64,000 nucleotides of DNA from Nemertoderma westbladi (taxonomy: Eukaryota; Xenacoelomorpha; Nemertodermatida; Nemertodermatidae), in the NCBI GenBank assembly GCA_032718475.1, contig JAUCBJ010007359.1, positions 1 to 64,000 of the forward strand, written 5' to 3'. The notes beneath the pieces were generated by a model that made no database searches, was not told the DNA's origin, and saw nothing but the letters and a program-made list of their open reading frames with translations. Each line of letters opens with the position of its first letter. The first letter of the stretch is position 1. Below are positions 21,705-33,586 of this stretch, piece after piece. Both the position numbers and the translations under genes were made by a program.

Positions 21705-23345
21705 ATTTGAATTTGAGTCAGAATCAGCTTATACAAATTATAGCAAGAAAACGAAACGTAACGTTCTTAATGAATGTCCTTCATGAACCACTTTCAATTC
21801 TATATTGCAAATGTATATCAAGTTGTTTATCAGGAAAATTTGTCATAAAATTATATATTCGAATTGATTTCTTATTGTTTGTTGAAATAATAAATAGGGC
21901 AGTGAGGGGCGCCATTCTGCTTTAAAAGACGATTACTAAAGTATTTGATTCCCAAATTGGCACATTCGATATATATTCTACTTACTTAAAATTAATCTCT
22001 ACTTTTTAGGTGACAATGAATTCCTAGTCCCCATTTTGAACCATGCCACACATACTGCTGCGTTTGGTCAAAATGTTAAATTAGATCACAACATATTAAT
22101 TACATTGTAGATTCCAGTCCCCACATTGAACAACAGCACCCATACTACAACGTGTGTTTGGAATGTTATATTAACTGTATGGAAAAGGGGACACTTGAAA
22201 CTATCGCATTATACTGGGGTCAGTGAAATTTTCAAAACTCAAACACAAATTTACACACGTATTTGACAGGTTTGGGTGGAACAGGGGACATCGCCAAAAT
22301 GATCTGAAATTTTCAGAATCCATTAATTTTAGTACGTAGATTCCATTTTTGATATCTTTTCATTCCGGGGACGTCCCCGGATTGTAGATCGTCCCCGGTT
22401 TGTCGCTGTGTATTCATGCAATTGTCCCCTGTTTGAACCAGTTCACCTACACACCCCCACACACACACAGACTTTTGAAAAACGGCCACCTATACGGGTT
22501 AACTATGGATTCTGTGGACAAGCTCACAACCAAGGGATCTGTGGACGTACTTATTTATTAAATATCTAGAGAACTATCCAATGAAAATCCTTCAAATTTT
22601 CAAATTAGCTTCCTAATAAGTAATGGGAAATGTTTGCTTTTTAAAATTTAAAATTTTTCCAATATTTCAAAAATCATTTTTTTACATTCACTGTGCGGAC
22701 ATTGCTTTTGGTGACGTCATAGTTATGTGTGTTGTGCCTGAGTGTGTTTAGTGATGTCCACAAACCCCAACTGGGGTCAAGACACATACGGAAATTAATG
22801 TCCACATTCCACAACTGGTGTAACACATACAGTATATGGGAAAGGAAACTGAAATGCTTTGTTTTTATGCAACTTCGTGGATATGATTATAGTAATTGGA
22901 TTACTTGGCCAGGTCAGTCCATAGAGATAATGTTCTTTTATTGTTTTTATACACTCGTGAATAATTATTGTAAAAGTTAATATTTCCCTATTAGTTACCT
23001 AAGGACTATTTGTGGTACAAGTTTCCTTAGTTTACTCAGTTACTATAACAATGGGTTTTCACTTAGTCTATAACGATAGCGCTGAAGAATCCCGCCTGTA
23101 AAGCAATGCATACAAGTTAGCATGTATCAATTTGTTTTGAAAATACTTGCAGTCTCAATAAATAAACCGTAATACTACCATCACTGCTCAAAATATTATT
23201 TTTTTCTGCGGTAAGACTAATTATTTTTAGGTTGTATATAAATACAAATAGAGTGGCGCACAGCAATTAATGATATAACTCTTATCATTCAATTATACTG
23301 TATTAATTATGAATTTTATGTTTTAAAATTATTTGGACCCTTCTA
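21705..23345. other. Non-coding stretch
   Basis: No gene is supported. Diverged words (agtccccattttgaac, gtccccacattgaac) repeat at 22025-22150. A CA-rich head plus acttttgaaaaacggcca at about 22453-22490 belongs to the 1957/3601 repeat family. Confidence 0.4.
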
Positions 23346-23708
23346 CAGTACGTATTGTAAGAGCAATAGGCGCTAAGAATATATAATAAATTAACGAGAA
23401 CACACCGTTCTAAATACTGTCCCTTGCGCACATCTGGGGACATTAGTTTTTGTATTGTTTTTCTGCAGACCATACGGTATGTAGTTGCAATGGACATTAA
23501 GAAATATTTTTATATATTGACGAAAACACACCGTTCTAAATACTGTCCCTTGCGCATATCTGGGGACATTAGTTTTATTAGTGCTGGGAGTATTATATTA
23601 GGTACTACGTTTAGTTGCAATGAATGTTAAGAATATTGAATATATTATCAAAAACATACCATTGAAAATACTGTCCTTTACGCACATCTGGGGACATTGG
23701 TTTTTGTA
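23346..23708 (-). repeat. 126-bp satellite, inverted block (about 3 units)
   Basis: Three diverged units read, on the minus strand, as the same sequence found at 27502-27782 and 32818-33518 (actaatgtccccagat, then gcgcaagggacagtattta). Here they are inverted relative to those blocks. The last unit is the most diverged. Confidence 0.85.
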
Positions 23709-23937
23709 TAGGTGAGATAGGCTCTACGTGAACCATGTTCTGGAATATAGTGTCGTCATTCAGGTCCCTGCCCCCCCCCCCCCCCCCCAGGGTTTAGGGT
23801 TTTTTCTAAATATGTTAGGGAAATTTATAAATGAAAATAGCGATTTCTAAATTTTTATACTTGTTTAGAAATTGGTCACATAGAGACTAACCAATTCGCG
23901 CGGGAAGGTTTTAAACTTTACATGCATTTAACTCAGA

Positions 23938-25668
23938 ATATTATTTCTCATTTTTTCCTTCACTCAAAATCTATCTACACCGTCATTTTTTAATGAATTC
24001 GTTTGAAATTTTCAGTGAATGGTCTTGACATATTCACTCACATATTGGCTGTTAATCAGAAGACTAATGTTAAGGGCACGTGTTTGTCCATACGACTATT
24101 AAGCTTATGTACCTCTTCTGAGGAATTGATTCAACAGAATGACTTGAAATTTGGAGGGGAATTAATTTTGCATGTGACTCAGACGTGGTAGCAGAATAAA
24201 TAAAAAAAATTATTGTGATCACCAGAAATTTTCAAAGTGAAAAATTTTATTTGCAAAAAGTGAAAAAAAACACGTATTTTGGCCGTTTTTTGTTATGTGT
24301 GTTTTTAAATTTCCAGCCCATATGTCTAAATGTGCTATCACCTATAAAGGATTAGTAAGATTAAGAACATATACTAAAAATGTCATGCAATTTGGTCCAG
24401 TAGTTCCAGAGAAACAGGTACATGAGTGAAAAATGAAATCGAAAAATAAAATTCTGAGATAAAGCCATTTAAAGTTTTCAAACCTTACCGCCATTTTATG
24501 TTAAATGGAGGGATAATTCAAATTGTATTGAAAAAATAAGGAAGAATCCCTCCAAACTAAAATTTTCGATATGGGGGTTTTCTGGGGTGGTGATTGCATT
24601 TCCGATGTCAGCTTTGACGTTTGATGAATTCCAGTCTGTCTGTTTGTCGGACAATCTGTCTGTCTGTCAGTCAATAATTAAGGAAACACACTACCGAAAT
24701 GAAATTTAGGTTATGGGGGTTTTCCAGGTCGGTGATTTCAGCACCGAAGTTAGTTTGGACGTTTGAAGAATCCCAGACTGTCTAACTGTCAGTCTGTCTG
24801 TTTATCAGACAATCTGTCCGTCTGTCAGTCGAAATTTAGGAAAGGACACGACATTGCTAAAAATTGATTTAAAGGGGTTTTCCTGGTCGGTGATTCCATT
24901 TCTGATGTCAATATTTAAATATAATGGCTTTGTGTTGGGTCTGTATTCATGTCGGTCTGTCCGTCAAAATATAATAGACAGACAGACAACCTAATAGACC
25001 ATCTAGAATCCTTTAACCGTTAAAACGGACATAAGAAATGGAATCATAGACCGGGAAAACCTCTACAACAATATTTTCAGTTGTGTATTTCATTCATTAC
25101 TTTTTGACTGACAGACAGGCCAACAAACAGAAAGACAGACAGGCAGACAGATAGACAGACAAGCAGGCAGGCAGAATGACAGACAATCTAGAATACATAA
25201 ACGTTGAGACTGACATTATAAATGTGAAACTAAACAGGAAAATTCCTACAGTATGGCAAAATTGTACATTGCACGTGTTTCTTAAATTTTGTCAGACTGA
25301 CCGACTGACAGACAAACAGACAGCTATAACTCGAGAACTAAAATAGATCTCGCTATGTCGTTCAGTTTTGAAATAGCCATTAAATTTTGATACAGAATCC
25401 TTAAAAAAAATTTTTGATTTTTTTAAATTTTGACCACAAACACGTGCCCTTAACTAAAAAAATGAAAAAATGTTAACTAAATGTGTTTTATTTTTGGCCG
25501 ATATTTTCAGATTATCGGCTAAAAACATAACTTACGCTCGAAATTTCAAAATTCTGCCTACAAGTTTTATTGGTTAATGTCAAGACCATTCACTGAAAAT
25601 TTCAAACGAATTGATTAATAAATGACGGAGTAGATCGATTTTGAATGAAGGAAAAAATTAGAAATAAT
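23938..25668. mobile_element. Inverted-repeat element carrying the 146-bp modules
   Basis: The outer arms 23938-24031 and 25576-25668 are close reverse complements (shared words gaaattttcagtgaatggtc and aatgtcaagaccattcactg). Further in, acaaacacgtgcccttaac (minus strand near 24068-24086; plus near 25433-25451) and the GACA/GTCT-rich modules (24600-24840 versus 25080-25320) are also mirror-placed. The modules are the same family as at 387-933. No transposase frame is present, which suggests a non-autonomous fold-back element. Short target duplications were not identified. Confidence 0.65.
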
Positions 25669-26421
25669 ATCATCGCCCTGCTCTCTAATACGCTAGCAGA
25701 TGCACAGCTTCTACTAAATAAAGTGGAGAGGGCTGCTAAGGAGGTTGGATTGCATATAAATGCTAGCAAGACTGAATTCATGACCTTTAATGTTGATGGA
25801 AACTTGACAACCATTGACAATAATGAACTAAGGAAGGTCGACGACTTCCAGTACCTTGGATCATGGATAGAGAGTAGCAAAAAGGACATAGAAGTTAGGA
25901 AAGCAAAGGCTTGGGTAGCTCTATCAAAAATGGATACCATCTGGAAATCAGATCTCTCCAGGCACCTGAAGACTAAGTTCTTTCGAGCCACAGTGGAAAG
26001 TGTATTTATTTTTACACGGGGGTAAGACCTGGACACTGACGAAATCACTTGAATAACGAATTGATGGTTGCTACACAAGACTACTAAGGGCAGCCCTAAA
26101 CATCAGCTGGAGACAACACATGACAAACGCCGAGCTTTATGGTACAATACCACCTGTATCAACCACCCTCCGTGAATGCAGATTAAGATTCAGTGGGCAC
26201 TGCTGGCGAAGTAAAGACGAGGTCATACCAGATCTACTTTTCTGGCAACCAACTCATGGAAAGCGTAGTCGTGGACGACCGGCCTTAACATATATAGATC
26301 AACTTAAAAGGGATACTGAACTTGGGAGAAACGAAATTGCGACAACTATGGAGAATCGGGAATCCTGGAAGGATCTCATTTCCACTATCCGAGTTCGCTC
26401 GACTTAGTAGTAGTAGTAGTA
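25669..26421 (+). pseudogene. RTE-type reverse transcriptase, C-terminal remnant
   Basis: Two frames, 25645-26025 and 26120-26407, encode the thumb and C-terminal region of an RTE-like non-LTR reverse transcriptase: GLHINASKTEFMTFN, DDFQYLGSWI, LRECRLRFSGHCWRSKDE and GKRSRGRPALTYIDQLK. These match the corresponding parts of the longer frame at 37213-38823. A frameshift near 26020 and a stop near 26053 separate them. The copy ends in a (TAG)n tail (about 26406-26421), like the element at 38866. It is 5'-truncated and dead. The catalytic FADD part is missing. Confidence 0.85.
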
Positions 26422-27501
26422 CGGCAGCTCCAAACCAAAACCCAGCAAGTACATTTTTTGACTTTTCGAGATAATCGCGTTTAAAGTTTTTGGACTTTAA
26501 ACAGCTGGCATTTGGTTAAAATTTAATTTGATGAGTTATACAGTAATTTTGTGTACCTTTACAAATTGTACATATAAACTGTATTAGTGCCAAAAATTTT
26601 TTTTAAATTTATTCTTTACTTTTCATATAAATCGACTTACACGGTTCTGGTATGGTAGATAAGAAAAGAATTGTGATTTTTGATGCATCAATACCCAGTA
26701 ACGTCATGATTCCCATTTCAAAACACAGTAACTAATTTGCCCACACCAAAACCCAGTAAACTAACATTTAAATTTTCCAATCAGTTACCTTTCCCATGCC
26801 AAAACCAAGTAACTGACAAGTCCCTTCGCCAAAACCCAGTAACTCTGACTTCTTTCGCCAACGGTTAGCGAAAACAAAGAGGCAACATTCTAGAATATAA
26901 TATTCTAGAACATTTAATTATTTGTCTACGTCTGTTGCGTTGCCGGAGTTACTGGGTTTTGGTTTGGCATAGTATCTGCATTCGGGAAATCCCACGTCAA
27001 AACCCAGTATCTCAAACTGCTAGAAACCCAGTAACTCTGTTTACTGGGTTTTGACGTGGTAAATCTCACATTATCAATATACATACTGGGTTTTGACTTG
27101 GACAATTTGTCTTTCGGAAATGATACTCAATTTTGTTCAGAAAATACCATGTGAAAACCCAGTAAAGAATTTTGCTCGAAACCCAGTAAGTGCAGTTGCT
27201 GGGTTTTGGCGTAGGATCTTGGGATTTTTGAGCACATACTGGGTTTTGATGGAGTAACTTTTTCAAAATAACACCAGAAAGGATACACGAAACCCAGTAA
27301 CTAGCATTACTGTGTTTCGACGTGGTATTTGCTCTAAATTAGCTAATTAGTTAATTAATTAATTGTTAATACTGCGAAATCAGTTACTGCTATGGTTTCG
27401 AAACTGAAGTCAGATGAATTCTACGCCCTCAAAAACCCCAAAAATCGAAAAACTCGATTTCGAAAAAAATTGACATACTGGGTTTTGGTTTGGAGCTGCC
27501 G
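26422..27501. mobile_element. 1.08-kb TIR element with ~18 internal copies of AAACCCAGTAA
   Basis: The ends are inverted repeats of about 28 bp, beginning CGGCAGCTCCAAACCAAAAC at 26422, with the reverse complement ending at 27501. Both flanks read AGTAGTA, a possible 7-bp target duplication, although the left flank is a (TAG)n tail that makes this ambiguous. The interior contains about 18 exact or near copies of AAACCCAGTAA in both orientations. Several are paired head-to-head about 6-9 bases apart to make small hairpins (near 27026-27054, 27179-27206, 27290-27317). There is no transposase frame. Multiple internal copies of the terminal motif recall transposase-binding arrays in hAT or CACTA-like elements, but the superfamily is unknown. 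Confidence 0.75.
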
Positions 27502-27782
27502 AGTAGTAACATTCATTGCAACTATATGTAGGGCCTATTATAATACTCCCAGCACAAAAACTCATGTCCCCAGATATGCGCAATGTACAGTATTTAGAAT
27601 GGTGTGTTTTCGTCAATATATAAAAACATTTCTTAATGTCCATTGCAACTACATAACGTATGGTCTGCAGAAAAACAATACAAAAACTAATGTCCCCAGA
27701 TATGCGTAAGGGACAGTATTTAGAATGGTGTGTTTTCGTCAATATATAAAAATATTTCTTAATGTCCATTGCAACTACATAC
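27502..27782 (+). repeat. 126-bp satellite, left block (about 2 units)
   Basis: Two units of the satellite lie directly left of the gypsy element, reading ccattgcaactacat, then gtatggtctgcagaaaaaca, then actaatgtccccagat. The gypsy insertion separates this block from 32818-33518. Confidence 0.85.
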
Positions 27783-28043
27783 TGTAGAGATATCACATTA
27801 GAGACTGGGAGACCATAGAACATGGCTCGCCCCATTATATACTGGATAGGTATATATAGTAGAGTAGTGGATATAGTTCCATACATACTTACTTATTATT
27901 ATGCCTGTCAGTAGTCTGTCAGTATATAGCATGCAGTAGTCATGCAGATATAGTTATCTGAGAGTATCAGAATATTAGATATGAAGTACCACAGTCTGAC
28001 AGTGTTATGCTCACCAGTCTGCCAGTACGTTCATATCCCCATA
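27783..28043 (+). repeat. 5' LTR of the Ty3/gypsy element
   Basis: The 261-bp repeat begins TGTAGAGATATC and ends ATATCCCCATA, and I see no difference from the 3' LTR. A TATATATAG word near 27850 could be the promoter TATA element. The end could also be set two bases earlier at CCCCA; the CATAC duplication favours the boundary given. Confidence 0.9.
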
Positions 28044-28061
28044 TGGCGCAGTATTGTAGTC
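28044..28061 (+). promoter_or_regulatory. Primer-binding site of the Ty3/gypsy element
   Basis: TGGCGCAGTATTGTAGTC follows the LTR directly and starts with TGG, complementary to a tRNA CCA end. The primer tRNA was not identified. Confidence 0.65.
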
Positions 28062-28154
28062 AGTCAGGAACTCTAACAGTGCTCCTTAAGTGAAGAGTTA
28101 AGCTTTCGTGCGGACTCGGATCTTTGGCGGACAGCCTACAAATAAAAGGAAGGG

Positions 28155-31100
28155 ATGGACGAGAAAAACACGACAGCCGCCGGATCGGAGGTGACTGAGT
28201 TCGCGGGCGGGTCGGACGACACCAACCCCACTGTGGATCTCCTCACCGACCTTCGATCGGAAATGGCACATCGAGAGGCTGCAGCAGACGCGCGCCTCGA
28301 TCGCCTTACGCAGCTGCTGGATCGGCAGCGGGCAGCGGCGGACGCACAGATTGCTCAACTCCTCGGGGCGCTTCAGGTGCAACAGCAGCAGGGCGCTGCG
28401 CAGCCCCAGGTTGGTGTGGCGGCCGCCCCCGTTCCCGGCGCGAACCCCGCTCGACGCCGGGTATTCGACATTATGGGCGTTGAGAAAATTGATGGCGATG
28501 TAGAGTTTACATCATTCCGACGGTGGCGCGAGGCGTGGCGGGTGCATGCGTACCGACAACAGGCCTCCACGTTTCCACGCATCGAACAGGTTTACGCGTT
28601 GGTGTCCGCACTCGGGCGGGACCTACAGCAAACAGTCACGGTCACTCTCGGTGTCGACATCGACGACGACGCGACAACAACCGACTCCATCATGGACGCC
28701 ATCCAGACTCATCTTCGTTCCAAACGATCGATCGCGATTGACGGAATTAAATTCCACGGGCGGAAACAAGGGCCAAACGAATCCTTCGACTCGTTTCGAA
28801 TAGCTCTAGAAGAACTTGCTGATGACGCAGAACTATGTGCACACTGCAGGGACAGGCAGATAGTGACACAGGTTCTGGTCGGAGTTCGGTCATCCGAAAC
28901 ACGAACCGAGCTCCTCAAGGTGTTACCCCAACCCACTCTGGCTGACTGCGTTCGGATTTGTCAGTCGAGGGAGGCGAGCGAACACAACGACGACGTGATC
29001 GGTAGCGGGAAATCCATCGCCAAGGTGACGTCGTCCTACAAACGCGGACGATCCGAGGACAGGCGACCGCCTGCACCGCGATCGGACAGCAAGGACTCAG
29101 CGTGCATGAGTTGCGGACGGGAACACGCTGCAGGGAAATCCAACTGTCCGGCGAAGAACGCGCGCTGCAATGCGTGCGGTAAAATGGGACATTTCCGCGC
29201 CGTATGTCGCTCTAAAGCGACCAGAAAACCAAAAGGTAAAGACCCTGCGACAGTCAATACAGTAACGGAAGGCGACGGAGTAAACTCGATTAACTTCGCG
29301 TGCAGGCTCCCACGCATCACCGTTAACATGTTCGGTCGGGACGATGACGAGATACAGGGGAAAATCCACAACGTCCTCCCGGATAGCGGCGCCGCGGCCA
29401 CCATGCTGAATCTGGACATATTCAGTCGTATGGGGGGCCGCGTACGGGACCTCACACCGTACCCATCCGCCGACCTACGCGCCGCGAATCAACTTCCCCT
29501 CGAGATAGTCGGACTTTTCCACGCGAGAGTGGATTACGCAGGGAACTCGACTGAATCCCTGGTCGCGATATCTCCGGAGGTGGAGGGATTGATACTATCA
29601 TACGAGGCGCTACGAGGACTCAACCTTCTCCACCCCAACTTCCCTCTACCCTTCGTGTCGGTGTCAGCCGTGACGTCATCGCTACCCCTCCCGAGCGTTC
29701 GGGATGGATTGATGAGCGAGTTTAAAGACGTGTTCGACGACGTCGAGGAGGAGCTCGGGACGATGAAGGGGGACCCGATGCGGGTCGAGTTGAAGGACGG
29801 CGCCACGCCATTTCACGCCAACGGCGCGCGACCGATTCCGTACGCACTACGCGACGAGGTGAGGGAGCACCTCGATGCCATGGAGCGACGGGACGTCATT
29901 GAGCGCGTCACCGAACCCACGGAATGGGCACACCCACTCACAGTCGCTCGTAAACCCAACGGGAAGCTTCGGGTTTGCGTGGACTTACGACATCTGAATG
30001 ACCAGATAAAGCGGCCATACTACCCCACACCCAGTGCACGGGTGGCGGTGACGGGGATCTCCACCACGGCGCAGTTCTTCTCCGTATTCGATGCTGCGGC
30101 CGGTTACTGGCAGGTTCCCCTCGAGCCAGCTTCACAACTCCTCACCACGTTCGTTACCCCATGGGGGAGATACAAATTTAAACGGAGCGTGATGGGTCTC
30201 ATCTCCAGCGGAGATGAATTCAACCGCCGCGGCGACGACGCGCTGCGCGGACTCCCCGGGATGGTTAAAGTCGTCGATGACATTCTCCTATATGATGACA
30301 ACCTCGATGATCACATCGCCAGTGTCCGGCGGTTCCTTCTCCGATGCCGCGAGGCAGGGATCGCCCTCAACCCCGATAAAACGCAGTTCGCCCAACGCGA
30401 AGTGAAATTCGCGGGCTACTATGTCGGGGCCGACGGGATCAGGGCGGACCCGGCCAAGGTCCGGGCCATTGCAAGTTTTCCTCGCCCAACCAACCTAACT
30501 GATCTAAGGAGCTTCGTAGGGTTGGCGGAACAACTCGCCCCATTCTCAACGGAGATCTCGACTACGATGTCCCCCCTTCGCCCCCTCCTGCGCGCGCACA
30601 GCCCATACGACTGGAACAGCGATCACGAAGCGGCGTTCGAGGCGACCAAAAAAGTCCTGGTTTCTCCTCCCATTCTAGCTCCATTCGAGCCGGGGCTCGA
30701 TACACAACTAGAAACTGACGCATCCCGGAAAAACGGCCTAGGTTACGTGCTGCTACAGCGACACGGTGACACCTGGAAACTCATCGAGTGCGGCTCAAGG
30801 TTTATCACAGAAACAGAGTCGCGATACGCAATGGTGGAACTAGAACTCCTCGCAGTCGTGTGGGCCGCACACAAATGCCGCCTATACCTTGTGGGACTTC
30901 CACACTTTACATTGGTGGTGGACCACCAACCCCTCGTGTCTATACTCGATAGACAAACGCTAGACGGGACCGACAACGCCAGGATCCAAAGACTGAAGTC
31001 TAAGATGAGCACATTCACGTTCACTACAACTTGGAAGAAGGGAAAGCTCCATCGAATCCCCGACGCGTTGTCCCGATCCCCAGCCGACGACCCAACCCCA

Positions 31101-32498
31101 GACGATTTGGTCGATGATGGGGACATGGCGTCCTATGTGTGCGCGGTGACCGAACAAACCGCCACCAATATCACCGAGGATAACGGACCGGCGGCGGAGC
31201 AACCCGACCTCCTCCTCCGATCGTTATCTACATCGGCTCGGAATGACTCTGACTATGTTGCGCTGCGGGAGGCCATCGAGTCAGGGTTCCCTGCGACGTC
31301 ACGCCAACAGACGGGAGTCCAACCCTACTGGTCCATTCGGGACGAATTATCAACCGATCGGGACCTGGTCCTCTACGGACACCGCATCGTCATCCCGCGG
31401 GCGAACCGGCGGGATACGTTGGCGCACCTCCACGCCGCACACCAGGGGGTTGAAAAGACCCTACGTCGGGCCCGCCAGACAGTCTACTGGCCGGGCATCA
31501 CTAACGATGTCCGGACGACCGTCTCCTCCTGCGAACCCTGCCTCACCCAACGGCCCAGCCTCGCTCGGGAACCCCTGCTGAGGGACCGCGAGGCCACACG
31601 GCCATTCCAGGAACTATCTGGAGATTTATTTTACCTCAATGGAAATAATTATCTCGCAGTCGCAGACAGATACTCCGGGTGGCCCGAGATCTACGGATAC
31701 ACCAGCCACCCCACCGCCGCATCCACCGCTGAACACGTACGGGACATATTCACACGGTTTGGTGTCCCCCTACGGTTTGGGTCGGATGGCGGCCCTCAAT
31801 TCGCCGGCGAGGCGTTTAAACATTTCTTACATACTTGGGGGGTCGAGCCCGTCACCTCCTCCCCAGAATACCCGCAAAGCAACGGCCACGCGGAGTCCAC
31901 CGTCAAGGCTCTCAAGGCGTTGCTCACAAAGACTGGGGGAAAACTGACTTCACCAGCGTTCCTGGAGGGCCTCCTGGAACTCCGTAACGCCCCTCGCGCA
32001 CACGGGAAGTCACCGTCCCAGATATTATTCGGCCACCCCACACGGTCTCGGGTGCCAACACACAGCCGCGCGTTCCAGATGGAACACCAGCAGGCTCGCA
32101 CGGAGCTCGACCGGGCAGTGCCCACGCTCCTCGAGTCGCAGACGGAGGGTTATAACACCCACGCGAAACCCCTCACACCTCTAGCTGTGGGCGACCCAGT
32201 GCGGGTCCAGAACCCATCCACGAAAAGGTGGGACCGCACCGGGACGATTGTGGAATCGGGCCTCAACCGGAAGTACACCCTACGGACTCCGTCTGGCCGA
32301 TGTCTAATTCGCAACCGTCGTCACCTACTCCGGGATACCTCCATAGACACCCCAGTGACCCAGGACACAGTTGCCGGGCCACCAGCCGGAAACGGCTCCA
32401 AGGGACGCAATGTACACTGGGCGGACCAGTTGGTACAACCCGCCTCCCAACGCCGCAAATACCCTACCCGCGCGAGGCGCCAGCCAAACCGCCTCTAA
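28155..32498 (+). CDS. Ty3/gypsy gag-pol polyprotein (1447 codons)
   Basis: One uninterrupted frame encodes, in order: a gag capsid-like region (about 100-280), two zinc knuckles (about 315-352; the second is [14 protein letters not shown]), an aspartic protease ([11 protein letters not shown], about 408), a reverse transcriptase ([11 protein letters not shown], about 605; catalytic [10 protein letters not shown], about 704), RNase H ([15 protein letters not shown], about 855), and an integrase. The integrase has an HHCC zinc domain (HLHAAH...CEPC, about 1092-1130) and DDE residues in [14 protein letters not shown] and NGHAEST (about 1156-1245). All catalytic residues expected are present. 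Gag and pol are fused without a frameshift or stop, as in several Ty3/gypsy clades. The ATG lies 111 bases after the 5' LTR. Codon use is GC-rich, unlike the flanking AT-rich DNA. I see no env-like frame. Confidence 0.95.
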   Translation: MDEKNTTAAGSEVTEFAGGSDDTNPTVDLLTDLRSEMAHREAAADARLDRLTQLLDRQRAAADAQIAQLLGALQVQQQQGAAQPQVGVAAAPVPGANPARRRVFDIMGVEKIDGDVEFTSFRRWREAWRVHAYRQQASTFPRIEQVYALVSALGRDLQQTVTVTLGVDIDDDATTTDSIMDAIQTHLRSKRSIAIDGIKFHGRKQGPNESFDSFRIALEELADDAELCAHCRDRQIVTQVLVGVRSSETRTELLKVLPQPTLADCVRICQSREASEHNDDVIGSGKSIAKVTSSYKRGRSEDRRPPAPRSDSKDSACMSCGREHAAGKSNCPAKNARCNACGKMGHFRAVCRSKATRKPKGKDPATVNTVTEGDGVNSINFACRLPRITVNMFGRDDDEIQGKIHNVLPDSGAAATMLNLDIFSRMGGRVRDLTPYPSADLRAANQLPLEIVGLFHARVDYAGNSTESLVAISPEVEGLILSYEALRGLNLLHPNFPLPFVSVSAVTSSLPLPSVRDGLMSEFKDVFDDVEEELGTMKGDPMRVELKDGATPFHANGARPIPYALRDEVREHLDAMERRDVIERVTEPTEWAHPLTVARKPNGKLRVCVDLRHLNDQIKRPYYPTPSARVAVTGISTTAQFFSVFDAAAGYWQVPLEPASQLLTTFVTPWGRYKFKRSVMGLISSGDEFNRRGDDALRGLPGMVKVVDDILLYDDNLDDHIASVRRFLLRCREAGIALNPDKTQFAQREVKFAGYYVGADGIRADPAKVRAIASFPRPTNLTDLRSFVGLAEQLAPFSTEISTTMSPLRPLLRAHSPYDWNSDHEAAFEATKKVLVSPPILAPFEPGLDTQLETDASRKNGLGYVLLQRHGDTWKLIECGSRFITETESRYAMVELELLAVVWAAHKCRLYLVGLPHFTLVVDHQPLVSILDRQTLDGTDNARIQRLKSKMSTFTFTTTWKKGKLHRIPDALSRSPADDPTPDDLVDDGDMASYVCAVTEQTATNITEDNGPAAEQPDLLLRSLSTSARNDSDYVALREAIESGFPATSRQQTGVQPYWSIRDELSTDRDLVLYGHRIVIPRANRRDTLAHLHAAHQGVEKTLRRARQTVYWPGITNDVRTTVSSCEPCLTQRPSLAREPLLRDREATRPFQELSGDLFYLNGNNYLAVADRYSGWPEIYGYTSHPTAASTAEHVRDIFTRFGVPLRFGSDGGPQFAGEAFKHFLHTWGVEPVTSSPEYPQSNGHAESTVKALKALLTKTGGKLTSPAFLEGLLELRNAPRAHGKSPSQILFGHPTRSRVPTHSRAFQMEHQQARTELDRAVPTLLESQTEGYNTHAKPLTPLAVGDPVRVQNPSTKRWDRTGTIVESGLNRKYTLRTPSGRCLIRNRRHLLRDTSIDTPVTQDTVAGPPAGNGSKGRNVHWADQLVQPASQRRKYPTRARRQPNRL

Positions 32499-32545
32499 AA
32501 CTGCGAAACTGAAAGTTATTGATAGTTTATACTGTGGGTAGAAAC

Positions 32546-32556
32546 TCGAAAGGGGG
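32546..32556 (+). promoter_or_regulatory. Polypurine tract of the Ty3/gypsy element
   Basis: The purine-rich sequence GAAAGGGGG directly precedes the 3' LTR at 32557 and is the expected plus-strand primer. Confidence 0.75.
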
Positions 32557-32817
32557 TGTAGAGATATCACATTAGAGACTGGGAGACCATAGAACATGGC
32601 TCGCCCCATTATATACTGGATAGGTATATATAGTAGAGTAGTGGATATAGTTCCATACATACTTACTTATTATTATGCCTGTCAGTAGTCTGTCAGTATA
32701 TAGCATGCAGTAGTCATGCAGATATAGTTATCTGAGAGTATCAGAATATTAGATATGAAGTACCACAGTCTGACAGTGTTATGCTCACCAGTCTGCCAGT
32801 ACGTTCATATCCCCATA
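32557..32817 (+). repeat. 3' LTR of the Ty3/gypsy element
   Basis: 261 bp, the same as the 5' LTR on direct comparison. Followed by CATAC and then by satellite sequence. Confidence 0.9.
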
Positions 32818-33518
32818 CATACCGTATGGTCTGCAGAAAAACAATACAAAAACTAATGTCCCCAGATGTGCGCAAGGGACAGTATTTAGAACGGTGTGTT
32901 CTCGTTAATTTATTATATATTCTTAACGTCCATTGCAACTACATACCGTATGGTCTGCAGAAAAACAATACAAAAACTAATGTCCCCAGATATGCGCAAG
33001 GGACAGTATTTAGAATGGTGTGTTTTCGTCAATATATAAAAATATTTCTTAATTTCCATTGCAACTACATACCGTATGGTCTGCAGAAAAACAATACAAA
33101 AACTAATGTCCCCAGATGTGCGCAAGGGACAGTATTTAGAACGGTGTGTTTTCGTCAATATATAAAAATATTTCTTAATGTCCATTGCAACTACATACCG
33201 TATGGTCTGCAGAAAAACAATACAAAAACTAATGTCCCCAGATGTGCGCAAGGGACAGTATTTAGAACGGTGTGTTCTCGTTAATTTATTATATATTCTT
33301 AACGTCCATTGCAACTAACTATCTACATAAGTAGAACGTAGGGCATAATATAATACTCTCTGCAATGCAAAACCAATGTCCCCAGATGTGCGCAAGGGAC
33401 AGTATTTGGAACGGTGTGTTATCGTTAATTTATTATATATTCTTAACGTCCAGTGCAACTACCTACATAAGTAGAACGTAGGGCATATATAATACTCTCT
33501 GCAATGCAAAACCAATGT
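32818..33518 (+). repeat. 126-bp satellite, right block (about 5-6 units)
   Basis: Anchors (cattgcaact) occur at 32931, 33057, 33183 and 33307, giving periods of 126, 126 and 124. The last two units diverge and use a different linker (acataagtagaacgtagggc). The array ends at a poly-C plus (CA)n tract. Open frames on both strands here come from the repeat and are not genes. Confidence 0.9.
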
Positions 33519-33524
33519 CCCCCC

Positions 33525-33585
<61 letters not shown>
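33519..33585 (+). repeat. C run followed by (CA)n microsatellite
   Basis: A run of nine C is followed by about 29 CA dinucleotides, closing the satellite block. Confidence 0.95.

Positions 33586-33586
<1 letters not shown>

Larger units (their letters stand above)
27783..32817 (+). mobile_element. Complete Ty3/gypsy LTR retrotransposon, 5035 bp, apparently young
   Basis: Two 261-bp LTRs, identical on base-by-base reading, flank one intact gag-pol frame. The 5-bp repeat CATAC (just before 27783 and just after 32817) fits a gypsy-type target duplication. It also matches the uninterrupted satellite unit (ctacataccgtatgg), so the insertion point is certain. A primer-binding site starts at 28044 and a purine tract ends at 32556. 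All parts needed for autonomous transposition are visible. The internal region is much more GC-rich than the surrounding DNA. Confidence 0.95.

Noticed and set aside
28373-32125. Several antisense or out-of-frame ORFs of 60-140 codons within the gypsy element
   Set aside because: They are shadows of the intact 1447-codon frame in GC-rich sequence, with no domain of their own.
32781-33314. 167- and 133-codon frames on opposite strands
   Set aside because: Both lie in the 126-bp satellite; the unit length is divisible by three, so frames stay open without coding function.
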